DNA from: Pseudarcicella hirudinis
GTDB taxonomy: Bacteria > Bacteroidota > Bacteroidia > Cytophagales > Spirosomataceae
Assembly: GCF_900115665.1 (NCBI RefSeq)
Contig: NZ_FOXH01000012.1
Location: forward strand, 124,001 to 188,000
Direction of reading: 5' to 3'
Length of the DNA stretch: 64,000 nt
Shown: piece after piece, positions 28,322 to 36,564 of the stretch
Numbering within the stretch: position 1 is the first letter of the stretch
Layout of the letters: every line of letters starts with the position of its first letter
Notes under the pieces: generated by a model
Told to the model about the DNA's origin: nothing
Database searches by the model: none
The model's input: only the letters and a program-made list of their open reading frames with translations
Program-made: the position numbers and the translations under genes

Positions 28322-29431
28322 ATGCCTGTATTCATCACTGCAATAGGTACAGCAGTACCTCAAAATTGTTTTCCGCAAACTCAGATTGCTGAGTTTATGG
28401 CTTCTGCTTTACAGCTGGATGAATATGAAAAACGTAAATTATTTGCGCTTTATCGTTCAACTAAAATATCTCAGCGATATTCGGTTTTAAGTGACTATGG
28501 TCAAAAACCTGAAAACTTTACCTTTTTTCCAAAAAATCAAACGCTTGAACCATTTCCGACTATATCGGCCAGGATGGATGCTTATCGTTTGTTCGCCCTG
28601 CCTCTTGTATTGGACGCTGTGAATAATCTTGGTTCTTCTGCTGATCTCACTCAAATTACGCATATTATTACGGTAAGCTGTACAGGCATGTATGCTCCGG
28701 GCCTGGATATTGAATTAATTCAGGAACTTCATTTAAAAACCAATATCCAAAGAACCGCCATAAATTTTATGGGCTGTTACGGAGCCTTCAACGGACTCAA
28801 GGTTGCTGACGCTATTTGTAACGCCCAATCTAATGCAAAAGTTCTGGTTATTTGTGTGGAATTGTGTACTATTCATTTCCAAAAGAAAACAGACGAGGAT
28901 TTTTTACTTTCAAATGCCTTATTTTCTGATGGAGCTGCGGCTGTAATTATAGAATCTTCTCCCATTAAAAACTACTCAAAAACGCTGGAATTAAAATCCT
29001 TTTACTGTGATCTGGTTTTCGAAGGGAAACAGGATATGGCCTGGCAGGTAGCAGATTTTGGATTTGAAATGACCTTGACATCATATATCCCCAGGTTGGT
29101 GAAAAAGGGTATAAAAGATCTTATCGATAGCCTGCTGGAAAAAGATCATCTCAGCAAAGAATCTATTTCTCTGTATGCTATGCATCCGGGAGGTAAAGCT
29201 ATTCTGGAATCTATTGAATCTGCAATAGGTATTTCGAAAGATGATAACCGCTTTGCTTATCATGTTCTTAATCAATATGGGAACATGTCTTCCTGTACCG
29301 TTCTGTTTGTCCTCAAACAGCTTCTCGAAGAAACATCTGCCGTTGATCATGGAAAAAATATTCTAAGTTGTGCTTTTGGCCCGGGACTAACGCTGGAATC
29401 CATGATTCTGAACTTGCATTGTTCCGCTTAA
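28322..29431 (+). CDS. Type III polyketide synthase (chalcone/stilbene synthase family)
   Basis: 369 residues, normal for the family. The catalytic triad is intact: Cys152 in NFMGCYGAFNGLK, His288 in YAMHPGGKAI and Asn321 in NQYGNMSSCTVLF. The C-terminal SCAFGPGLTLE loop is also present. These enzymes condense malonyl-CoA units onto an acyl-CoA starter to give alkyl-resorcinols, pyrones or similar products. The adjacent divergent UbiA gene suggests later prenylation. No methyltransferase or monooxygenase follows directly. The next genes encode an M14 peptidase and an acyltransferase of doubtful relation. Confidence 0.92.
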   Translation: MPVFITAIGTAVPQNCFPQTQIAEFMASALQLDEYEKRKLFALYRSTKISQRYSVLSDYGQKPENFTFFPKNQTLEPFPTISARMDAYRLFALPLVLDAVNNLGSSADLTQITHIITVSCTGMYAPGLDIELIQELHLKTNIQRTAINFMGCYGAFNGLKVADAICNAQSNAKVLVICVELCTIHFQKKTDEDFLLSNALFSDGAAAVIIESSPIKNYSKTLELKSFYCDLVFEGKQDMAWQVADFGFEMTLTSYIPRLVKKGIKDLIDSLLEKDHLSKESISLYAMHPGGKAILESIESAIGISKDDNRFAYHVLNQYGNMSSCTVLFVLKQLLEETSAVDHGKNILSCAFGPGLTLESMILNLHCSA

Positions 29432-29591
29432 ATTCTCATTCATCCAAAATACTGTAACAGTACTTTTAAAAGGTTCTTAGATCAGAAAACTATGATTTAG
29501 GGACCTTTTAATTATTCCGGCAGATTATTTAACTTACTTAAGTCATTAAGGGTTAAACAGCCTTATTAGTATCCATTGTTTCAAAACCTGA

Positions 29592-30854
29592 ATGCTTATG
29601 CGTATTTTTGTCTTTATTATCATCCTTTTATCAATTATGTCTAATACTATTGTTGTGGCACAGGATTTTGCAAAAAGCCTTTATGAAAGCCATGAGACTT
29701 ATAAGGAAAAAACAATTACCAAGAGAAGATTCGGATACCAAACGCTCGTTTCTATTATTGAAAAGCTGAAGTCTGTTCCACTTTTTGAGGTTTCTACAGG
29801 AACTAAATCGACCCAGGGCAGAGATATTTTTCTAGTGAAATTCGGAAAAGGTAAAACGAAAGTTTTGCTTTGGTCGCAAATGCATGGTGATGAAGCTACA
29901 GCAACCATGGCTCTGGCTGATATTTTTAACTTTTTCCAGAAGAAAGACAAATTTGATCCTTTAAGAAAAGAGTTGCTTGAAAAATGCACTTTTTATGTTG
30001 TCCCTATGTTGAACCCTGACGGAGCGGAAGCCTGGACCCGTTATACAGCACTGGGAATTGATATGAACAGGGATGCTCTGGCGTTAGTAACTCCTGAAGG
30101 AACCCTGTTAAAACATCTTCAACAAAGCTTAAAGCCGGAATTTGGCTTTAACTTACATGATATGGAGAGAAGGTATTCTGCTGGAGAAACAGGGAACCTT
30201 GCCACAATCTCTTTTTTAGCCACTGCGTTTAACAAAGCCCAGGATATCAATCCTGTCAGAAAAAAGTCTATGCAGGTTATAGCAGGAATGAATCGGGCTT
30301 TGCAACAATTTATTCCAAATTCTGTTGGAAAGTGGCCTTCAGATTTTGAGCCAAGAGCTTTCGGAGATAATATTCAGAAATGGGGGACTACATTAATTCT
30401 GATTGAGTCAGGAGGATACAAAGGAGACCCGGAGAAGCAGCATATCCGCAAATTGAATTTTGTTGCCATTTTAACCGGACTAGAATCTATTGCCAATAAA
30501 ACTTATCAAAAAGAAGATATCAGAACGTATGATTCTTTACCTGTAAATCATAAATCTATCTTCGATATCATTATCAGAAATGTTACTATAAAAAAATCAG
30601 GGGCTGTATTTAAAAGCGATATTGCCATAAACCGATATGAAAATCCAGTTACAGGTAAAGATTACTTTACTACAAGAAGTTCCATAGAAGAGTTAGGAGA
30701 TCTTTCCATATTCTTCGGAACAGAAGAAATTAATGGTATTGATTTGGAATTGGTAACAGAAAAAGAGGTCTCCCGGGGCATGAAAGCCGATTTGCAATTG
30801 GTTAAGAATGGAGTAGTTATTTACACAATAAAAAACGGTACAATAGAAAAGTAA
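29592..30854 (+). CDS. Exported M14-family zinc carboxypeptidase
   Basis: 420 residues. A signal peptide spans about residues 1-24 (the start may be the second ATG, at 29598). The M14 zinc ligands are visible: His98 and Glu101 in SQMHGDEAT and a His in NLHDMERR near residue 193. The MLNPDGAEAW and DMNRD substrate motifs follow, with the catalytic Glu in LIESGGYKGD. The C-terminal 130 residues form a further domain of unknown fold. It probably cleaves peptides or muropeptides outside the inner membrane. Its stop is one base from the next start, so the two genes are translationally linked. Confidence 0.87.
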   Translation: MLMRIFVFIIILLSIMSNTIVVAQDFAKSLYESHETYKEKTITKRRFGYQTLVSIIEKLKSVPLFEVSTGTKSTQGRDIFLVKFGKGKTKVLLWSQMHGDEATATMALADIFNFFQKKDKFDPLRKELLEKCTFYVVPMLNPDGAEAWTRYTALGIDMNRDALALVTPEGTLLKHLQQSLKPEFGFNLHDMERRYSAGETGNLATISFLATAFNKAQDINPVRKKSMQVIAGMNRALQQFIPNSVGKWPSDFEPRAFGDNIQKWGTTLILIESGGYKGDPEKQHIRKLNFVAILTGLESIANKTYQKEDIRTYDSLPVNHKSIFDIIIRNVTIKKSGAVFKSDIAINRYENPVTGKDYFTTRSSIEELGDLSIFFGTEEINGIDLELVTEKEVSRGMKADLQLVKNGVVIYTIKNGTIEK

Positions 30855-30855
30855 A

Positions 30856-31488
30856 ATGGAAAATCCAGTTATAATTTTTGGTGCAGGTAGCCTGGGCGCA
30901 GTTGCCCTAGATATTTTCAAGAGAAATAGTGTTGTTACTTATTGTTTTCTTGACGATGATGAAAAGATGCACAATACTGAAATCGATGATGTAATTGTAA
31001 TGGGAAGCACCGACGATGAGGGTTTCACTAAACTTATTGGAAAAAAATGCGAAGCTTTTATCGCTATTGATGACATAAAAGTGAGAAAGAATTTAGTAGA
31101 AATGCTGAATGACCGCAGAAAAGTTCAACCCGTCAATGCTGTTCATGACTCAACAATTATAGCTTCTACAGCTGGAATTGGTCATGGTAATCTGATTTCT
31201 GCAGGAAGTATCATTAATGCCAGAGCTAATATCGGCAACCATTGTCTTATTCATAGCAAAGTATTAATTGATGCTGACACAAAAATTTCAGATTTCGTTC
31301 AGATCGGAGCAGGGAGTTCAATCGGTACCTCTGTTGAGATCGGAGAAGGAACTTTTATTGGTTCGGGGGTAACTATTGTTTCTGGAGTAAAAATTGGAAA
31401 AGGAGCAAGAATAGGAGCAGGTTCTGTTGTAATTGAAAATATTGCTGCAAAAGAAACAGTTTTCGGGAATCCGGCAAAAAAGATATAA
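30856..31488 (+). CDS. NeuD/PglD-like sugar O-acyltransferase
   Basis: 210 residues. An N-terminal Rossmann-like domain (IIFGAGSLGAVALDIF, about 5-20) precedes a left-handed beta-helix of hexapeptide repeats (about 95-205: IIASTAGIGHGNLISAGSI, IGEGTFIGSGVTIV, IGKGARIGAGSVV). This is the NeuD/PglD architecture, which acetylates nucleotide-activated or lipid-linked sugars. The catalytic His is probably in NHCLIHSKV. It is directly coupled to the M14 peptidase gene. No sialic acid or bacillosamine genes are nearby, so the acceptor is unknown. Confidence 0.85.
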   Translation: MENPVIIFGAGSLGAVALDIFKRNSVVTYCFLDDDEKMHNTEIDDVIVMGSTDDEGFTKLIGKKCEAFIAIDDIKVRKNLVEMLNDRRKVQPVNAVHDSTIIASTAGIGHGNLISAGSIINARANIGNHCLIHSKVLIDADTKISDFVQIGAGSSIGTSVEIGEGTFIGSGVTIVSGVKIGKGARIGAGSVVIENIAAKETVFGNPAKKI

Positions 31489-31505
31489 TATCTTTCAACT
31501 TATTG

Positions 31506-31547
31506 TAAGGGCGGTGAAACTTAGAAATAGTTTCACCGCCCTTTTTT
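31506..31547. terminator. Rho-independent terminator, bidirectional
   Basis: Perfect 15-base stem (AAGGGCGGTGAAACT and complement) with a T-run. It touches the stop of the convergent exonuclease gene. Confidence 0.87.
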
Positions 31548-32274
31548 ATAAGCGTTCAATATTTTCTTCTTTCAATAATTCAATGGCATTAAATTTTAGA
31601 AATAGCTGAGCTAAAACGATAACATCTTCCCTGCAATATCTTGCTATTTTACCCAGATCATTTTCCAGGTAATACGTTTCATTTACTTTATCACCGCTTA
31701 TTTCATTCTTACTGCTCGGAATATTAAATATAGCCGCTAATAATTCTAAAGAAGTGAAATTCTTTTTATCGCCAAACTTCCACATTTCAAGTGTATCAAG
31801 ATGCTTTATTTCCCATGGCTTTTTACCTGAAACCTGTAATGCCGCAGGTATTTCTACACCTTTTATTAACATCCTTCTACATAAATAAGGAAAATCAAAC
31901 TCTTTTCCATTATGAGCACAAAGGATTAAATCACTTGGTTTGTATTTGTTTTCTATCAGCTTTTTGAATGAAGCTAAAACTTCTAATTCATCGTGTCCTT
32001 CTATAGTCTTCACTTTAAAGCTGATTTCATCATTCTCGTTCCAATAGAAAAAACCCAAGCCTATTACTATTATTTTTCCGAACTCTGCATAGATTCCTGC
32101 CCGATTGAAATATTGCTCTTCTTCGGATATTTCCTCAGTATTCTGCAAATAACCTGCCTTTTTCAACCATAAAGGTTTCATCCTATCCGGAAGATTGTTC
32201 AAAGAAGAATATTCTGAAATAGTTTCAATATCAATAAAGAGCAGATTCTTTGCGATTTTTTTTAAGTCTGTCAT
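31546..32274 (-). CDS. DnaQ-like 3'-5' exonuclease (PolB-type exonuclease domain)
   Basis: 242 residues. The DEDD-type exonuclease motifs are present: LFIDIETISEYSSL (Exo I, about 13-26), LCAHNGKEFDFPYL (Exo II, about 117-130) and YCREDVIVLAQLFL (Exo III, about 218-231). The spacing resembles the stand-alone PolB-like exonuclease family that is often annotated as putative polysaccharide biosynthesis protein. The substrate is probably single-stranded DNA or RNA. It is the last of three same-strand genes (lipB, unknown protein, exonuclease) separated by 41-47 bases. Confidence 0.82.
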   Translation of the reverse strand: MTDLKKIAKNLLFIDIETISEYSSLNNLPDRMKPLWLKKAGYLQNTEEISEEEQYFNRAGIYAEFGKIIVIGLGFFYWNENDEISFKVKTIEGHDELEVLASFKKLIENKYKPSDLILCAHNGKEFDFPYLCRRMLIKGVEIPAALQVSGKKPWEIKHLDTLEMWKFGDKKNFTSLELLAAIFNIPSSKNEISGDKVNETYYLENDLGKIARYCREDVIVLAQLFLKFNAIELLKEENIERL

Positions 32275-32315
32275 AAATTATTTACAATTAATAATAGTGG
32301 AACTGTTGTTTTACT

Positions 32316-32723
32316 CTATGCATGCAGGATTACCTCATCCTCAATATCTTCTATTTTAGTAAGAAATTCCTCTTTAATGGAATCCGGTACAAATAAGAAT
32401 TTTTTATCGAAAATAAGATTTTCGATGTAATAGCTAACCCAGTATTCATTATTAAGATGAAAAACTTCCGGAGTAATTGGTTCTACCTTTATAATAGCGC
32501 CAGGTTCTAACCTTTCATAAAAATGTCGCAGGAGAGACGTTTTTTGTTCCTGACCATCTTTATTCAAACCAAACCCTCTGGATGTAATAAATACTTTTTC
32601 AATACAATCTTCAAGTCTGTTAATTAAATAAACATCCCAGTCGGTTTGATTTAGCTCATTCACAGACCTGGCAATTACAATCTTTATTCCTTCTACTATC
32701 GGAAACTCTATGTCTTTTCTCAT
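32316..32723 (-). CDS. Conserved-looking protein of unknown function, 135 residues
   Basis: I do not recognise the family. The protein is cytoplasmic-looking (no signal or membrane segment) and acidic, with a well-ordered alternation of strands and helices: VEGIKIVIAR, DWDVYLINR, KVFITSRGFG, YWVSYYIENLIFDKKFLF. Codon use and length match its neighbours. It lies between lipB and the exonuclease in one apparent operon, which gives no clear functional clue. I am fairly sure it is a real gene and unsure of everything else. Confidence 0.75.
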   Translation of the reverse strand: MRKDIEFPIVEGIKIVIARSVNELNQTDWDVYLINRLEDCIEKVFITSRGFGLNKDGQEQKTSLLRHFYERLEPGAIIKVEPITPEVFHLNNEYWVSYYIENLIFDKKFLFVPDSIKEEFLTKIEDIEDEVILHA

Positions 32724-32770
32724 TTGTATCTCACACTATTTTATTTATACGCCTAATTATACCGATTTGT

Positions 32771-33478
32771 TTAAATAATTTCCATCTCAAATAAATCAGC
32801 AAGATGTATTTTTACTTTTAGACTTACTTCTTTAAAATCTGTTTTTTTGCCTAATTCCTTTTCTAAAGACGTCACAGCTTTGTCATCAATTCCACAGGGA
32901 ACAATATGATTGAAGTAATTCAAATCTGTATTTACGTTCAAAGCAAAGCCGTGCATTGTTACCCATCTGCTCGCCTTTACACCCATCGCACAAATCTTTC
33001 TTGGATTCTTTTGTTCAGCATAATCGATCCATACTCCGGTTAGCCCATCAATTCTTCCGGCGTCGACCCCATATTCTGCGCAAGTTCTGATTATTGCTTC
33101 TTCCAGAAATCTCATGTATTTATGAATATCCTGAAAAAAATTATCCAGATCAATAACAGGGTAGCCTACTAATTGTCCTATGCCGTGATAGGTAATATCT
33201 CCGCCACGGTTTATTTTATAATATTCTGCATTATTATTATTCAAGCCTTCTTCATCCAATAAGAGATTTTCCGGCTTTCCACTTTTGCCTAGTGTATAAA
33301 CATTGGGATGCTCACAAAACAAAAGGAAATTGGGTGTTTCATTTTTCTGATTTTCCGGCAAATCCCGATTCAGTATTTTCTGAGCAACAATATCAGCAAG
33401 GAGCTTCTCCTGGTAATCCCAGGCTCTCTTATATTCAATTACTCCCATATCCTGAAAACTCACTCTTTTATTCTGCAT
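32771..33478 (-). CDS. lipB: Octanoyltransferase LipB
   Basis: 235 residues. RGGDITYHGIGQLVGYPVIDL (about 93-113), the catalytic Lys in GVKASRWVTMHGFALNV (about 167-183) and the acyl-accepting Cys in IVPCGI (about 194-199) are all present. LipB moves octanoate from acyl carrier protein to lipoyl domains, the first step of lipoate synthesis. LipA is not adjacent. It is the first gene of a three-gene minus-strand unit. Confidence 0.95.
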   Translation of the reverse strand: MQNKRVSFQDMGVIEYKRAWDYQEKLLADIVAQKILNRDLPENQKNETPNFLLFCEHPNVYTLGKSGKPENLLLDEEGLNNNNAEYYKINRGGDITYHGIGQLVGYPVIDLDNFFQDIHKYMRFLEEAIIRTCAEYGVDAGRIDGLTGVWIDYAEQKNPRKICAMGVKASRWVTMHGFALNVNTDLNYFNHIVPCGIDDKAVTSLEKELGKKTDFKEVSLKVKIHLADLFEMEII

Positions 33479-33627
33479 ATTTTTCTTATTGATTAAAAGC
33501 TGAAATATCTTTTCATCGCTTTTATGTTACTTCTGACTTTCTGATCAGTCTTGAAATCTGATAATTTAAATCAAATTTCAAAATATTTTCTTTCAATATC
33601 AACAATCATTTTTTAAAGATAATTCAA

Positions 33628-33981
33628 ATGCCAAAACATCTTGATACCGGTAAACTAGGGGAGGATCTTGCTGAGCGGTTCTTACTTGAAAAAGGTTATC
33701 AGATTATAAAAAGAAACTATTTCTATGAAAAGGCTGAAATTGATCTTATTACTTTAAAGGATAAATTTCTTGTATTTGTAGAAGTAAAATCACTGCATAA
33801 CACTTCATTTGGCATGCCTGAGGATTCTGTAAATAAAAGAAAGATTCAACTGATTCTAAAAGCGGCAGAAAATTACATCTTCGAAAACGATTGGAAAGGA
33901 GAGATTCGATTTGATATTATTTCTATTATTTTCAAAAAGGGAGACTTTGAAATCATGCATTTTGAAGATGCATTTTATTAA
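33628..33981 (+). CDS. yraN: YraN/UPF0102 family nuclease-fold protein
   Basis: 117 residues. The family start (TGKLGEDLAERFLLEKGYQII) is followed by the restriction-endonuclease-like core: YEKAEIDLITLKDKFLVFVEVK, with an Asp and an ExK triad (about 37-58). UPF0102 proteins are predicted nucleases with a proposed DNA processing role. It is the first gene of a plus-strand series leading to mnmG and the origin. Confidence 0.9.
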   Translation: MPKHLDTGKLGEDLAERFLLEKGYQIIKRNYFYEKAEIDLITLKDKFLVFVEVKSLHNTSFGMPEDSVNKRKIQLILKAAENYIFENDWKGEIRFDIISIIFKKGDFEIMHFEDAFY

Positions 33982-33996
33982 TGAACATTTTCATTT

Positions 33997-34012
33997 TGTT
34001 TCACGTTACACA
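33997..34012. other. parS-like 16-mer, degenerate copy
   Basis: The sequence TGTTTCACGTTACACA differs at two positions from the classical parS palindrome TGTTTCACGTGAAACA. It lies between yraN and ybeY, about 600 bases from a second, better palindromic copy. On its own it could be chance; as a pair near the proposed origin it is suggestive of ParB binding. Confidence 0.45.
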
Positions 34013-34161
34013 ATAGCCAATCTATTACTTCTATTCCTCATTTCTGTAAATTAACCAGGTCTGGTACAAGTCTGATAATAATTACAATACTAAATACTTA
34101 TAAAAAGCTTAGGAAGAGCGTTGTTTCAGAAATGTTTAAAACATAACTGAAAAATCTCCCT

Positions 34162-34169
34162 TATCTTTG
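34162..34169 (+). promoter_or_regulatory. -7 element of the ybeY promoter
   Basis: TATCTTTG matches TAnnTTTG exactly and lies 21 bases before the ybeY ATG. The -33 region is only loosely matched. Confidence 0.5.
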
Positions 34170-34190
34170 TATTAACAAATTTTAATAAAT

Positions 34191-34601
34191 ATGATTAATT
34201 ACTTTTCTGAAGATGTGGATTTTGAAATTTCAGAATCAGAAATCAAATCTTCCTGGCTTACTAAAGTTATTGAAAATGAAGGTTATAATTTATCTGAACT
34301 CAATTATATCTTTTGCTCAGATGAGTACCTTCACAAGATCAATTTAGAGTATCTGGAACATGATACTTATACCGATATTATTACCTTCGATAACTCTGAA
34401 GAAGAAGGATTAATAGAAGGAGACATTTTCATTAGTGTGGAACGGGTAAAAGAGAATGCCATAGCCTTTAATACCAGCTTTGAAAATGAGTTAAAAAGGG
34501 TTCTGGTACATGGTGTTTTGCACCTCTGCGGGTATTTAGATAAGTCTGACGAGGATGAATTATTGATGAGAAGCCTTGAAAACAAGTATATCTCTATATA
34601 A
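34191..34601 (+). CDS. ybeY: Endoribonuclease YbeY
   Basis: 136 residues. YbeY is a metal-dependent RNase needed for 16S rRNA 3' end maturation and ribosome quality control. The family core is present: LEHDTYTDIITFD (about 55-67), EGDIFISVERV and VHGVLHLCGYLDKSDEDE (about 106-123). Of the usual zinc triad H-x3-H-x5-H, His107 and His111 are kept, but the third position (117) is Asp. I believe this is usual in Bacteroidota. It precedes mnmG by 69 bases. Confidence 0.9.
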   Translation: MINYFSEDVDFEISESEIKSSWLTKVIENEGYNLSELNYIFCSDEYLHKINLEYLEHDTYTDIITFDNSEEEGLIEGDIFISVERVKENAIAFNTSFENELKRVLVHGVLHLCGYLDKSDEDELLMRSLENKYISI

Positions 34602-34610
34602 TTTAAAAAA

Positions 34611-34626
34611 TGCTCCACGTGGAACA
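34611..34626. other. Candidate parS site
   Basis: TGCTCCACGTGGAACA is a 16-base palindrome with a single imperfection (C for T at position 3) around CCACGTGG. It closely resembles the ParB-binding parS consensus TGTTNCACGTGAAACA. It sits in the 69-base ybeY-mnmG gap, about 4.6 kb from the DnaA-box cluster. ParB would load here to organise origin segregation, if confirmed. Confidence 0.6.
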
Positions 34627-34670
34627 CTTTACAATAATTATTAATTTTCGACAAAACAGTTATAAAAATC

Positions 34671-36533
34671 ATGTACAAACAATATGATGTGATAGTAGTA
34701 GGAGCTGGTCATGCCGGATGCGAAGCCGCACACGCGGCCGCAACTATGGGATCCAGCGTATTACTGATTACCATGAATATGCATACAATAGCCCAGATGT
34801 CATGTAACCCAGCAATGGGTGGAGTGGCAAAAGGTCAGATTGTAAGAGAAATTGACGCCCTTGGTGGAATGTCCGGGATAATATCCGACAAGTCTATGAT
34901 TCAATTCAGAATGTTGAACAGATCCAAGGGTCCTGCTATGTGGTCGCCAAGATGCCAGAGTGACAGAATGAAATTTGCAGAAGAATGGAGATATGCCCTA
35001 GAGCAAAATCTTAATGTAGATTTCTGGCAAGAAATGGTATCTGAACTTCTTGTAGAAAATAACAAAGTGATTGGGGTAAAAACACAACTTGGAATTGAAA
35101 TAAAAGCAAAAGCTGTAGTCCTGACAAATGGCACTTTTCTAAATGGTTTAATACATATTGGCGAGAAAAACTTTGGCGGCGGAAGAACTGCAGAAGGAAA
35201 AGCTACAGGAATTACTGAGCAATTGGTCCGCTTAGGTTTTGAAGCAGGCAGAATGAAGACTGGAACACCTCCAAGAGTAGATGGAAGAAGCCTGGATTAT
35301 TCGAAAATGGAAGAACAGAAAGGAGATGAATCGCCAAATAAGTTTTCCTACCTCGATACTAAACCTTTATCAGAACAAAGAAGTTGCTGGATAACTTATA
35401 CAAATCAAGCTGTTCATGATGAATTAAAAACAGGATTTGATAAATCACCAATGTTTTCCGGAAGAATAAAAGGTCTGGGTCCGAGATATTGTCCATCAGT
35501 AGAAGATAAAATAAACAGATTTGCTGATAAAGACAGACATCAGATTTTCGTGGAACCTGAAGGATGGAATACAGTAGAGGTTTATGTAAATGGATTTTCT
35601 ACCTCTCTCCCTGAGGATGTTCAATACAATGCCCTGAGAAAAATTCCGGGTTTTGAAAATGTAAAAATGTTCAGACCAGGTTATGCAATTGAATATGATT
35701 ATTTTCCACCAACACAATTAAAATCTACACTGGAGACTAAATTAGTAGAGAATCTATTCTTTGCAGGACAAATAAACGGAACAACAGGGTATGAGGAGGC
35801 CGCTTGTCAGGGATTAATGGCTGGGATTAATGCTCATCAAAAATCTGAAAATAAAGCAGATTTTACATTAAACCGATCAGAAGCATATATTGGCGTATTA
35901 ATAGATGATCTCATAAATAAAGGTACGGAAGAACCATACAGAATGTTCACCTCAAGAGCAGAATACAGAACACTTTTAAGACAGGATAACGCTGATATTC
36001 GTCTTACTCAAAAAGGTTTTGAAATTGGTTTAGCTTCTGAAGAGCGAGTGAAAAATGTTAATACCAAAATAGAACAGTCGAAATTCTTAACAGAAGAGCT
36101 TAAAATTAAAAAAGTAAAGCCCGATGAGGTTAACAACATTCTTGAAAGCCTCGGAACTTCAACATTAAGAGAAGGAACAAGTCTTTTAAATCTCTTAAAA
36201 AGACCTAATATTGGTATTGAAGAATTAAAAACACTTACTCCTGAAGTAGAAGAACTCATCCGGAACTATAGTACTGAAATTCTTGAACAGGTAGAAATAA
36301 ACGTTAAATATGAAAGCTATATTGAGAAAGAGCAATTAATGGTAGAGAAAGTAAGTCGTCTTGAGAACCTTTTGATTCCGGAATCATTTGATTATTCAAA
36401 GCTAACTACTATCTCAATTGAAGGTCGTCAAAAATTAGCCAAAATCAAACCTGCAACAATCGGACAGGCATCAAGAATAAGCGGTGTCTCAGCTTCTGAT
36501 GTTTCAGTTCTGATGGTTTACATGGGTAGATAA
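34671..36533 (+). CDS. mnmG: tRNA uridine 5-carboxymethylaminomethyl modification enzyme MnmG (GidA)
   Basis: 620 residues, full length. FAD-binding VVGAGHAGCEAA (about 8-19), the conserved MSCNPAMGGVAKGQIVREIDALGG segment (about 43-66), GTFLNGLIHIGEKNFGGGR and FAGQINGTTGYEEAACQG are all present. The C-terminal GIDANK-like helical domain ends in ASRISGVSASDVSVLMVY. With MnmE it modifies the wobble uridine of several tRNAs. It is frequently found near bacterial replication origins, consistent with the DnaA-box cluster 2.7 kb downstream. Confidence 0.97.
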   Translation: MYKQYDVIVVGAGHAGCEAAHAAATMGSSVLLITMNMHTIAQMSCNPAMGGVAKGQIVREIDALGGMSGIISDKSMIQFRMLNRSKGPAMWSPRCQSDRMKFAEEWRYALEQNLNVDFWQEMVSELLVENNKVIGVKTQLGIEIKAKAVVLTNGTFLNGLIHIGEKNFGGGRTAEGKATGITEQLVRLGFEAGRMKTGTPPRVDGRSLDYSKMEEQKGDESPNKFSYLDTKPLSEQRSCWITYTNQAVHDELKTGFDKSPMFSGRIKGLGPRYCPSVEDKINRFADKDRHQIFVEPEGWNTVEVYVNGFSTSLPEDVQYNALRKIPGFENVKMFRPGYAIEYDYFPPTQLKSTLETKLVENLFFAGQINGTTGYEEAACQGLMAGINAHQKSENKADFTLNRSEAYIGVLIDDLINKGTEEPYRMFTSRAEYRTLLRQDNADIRLTQKGFEIGLASEERVKNVNTKIEQSKFLTEELKIKKVKPDEVNNILESLGTSTLREGTSLLNLLKRPNIGIEELKTLTPEVEELIRNYSTEILEQVEINVKYESYIEKEQLMVEKVSRLENLLIPESFDYSKLTTISIEGRQKLAKIKPATIGQASRISGVSASDVSVLMVYMGR

Positions 36534-36564
36534 ATTAAATAAAAAGAGCTTGTCAATTCAAAAA

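Noticed and set aside
34054-34065. Palindrome ACCAGGTCTGGT between yraN and ybeY
   Set aside because: Short, single copy and not related to the parS-like sites; no supporting context.
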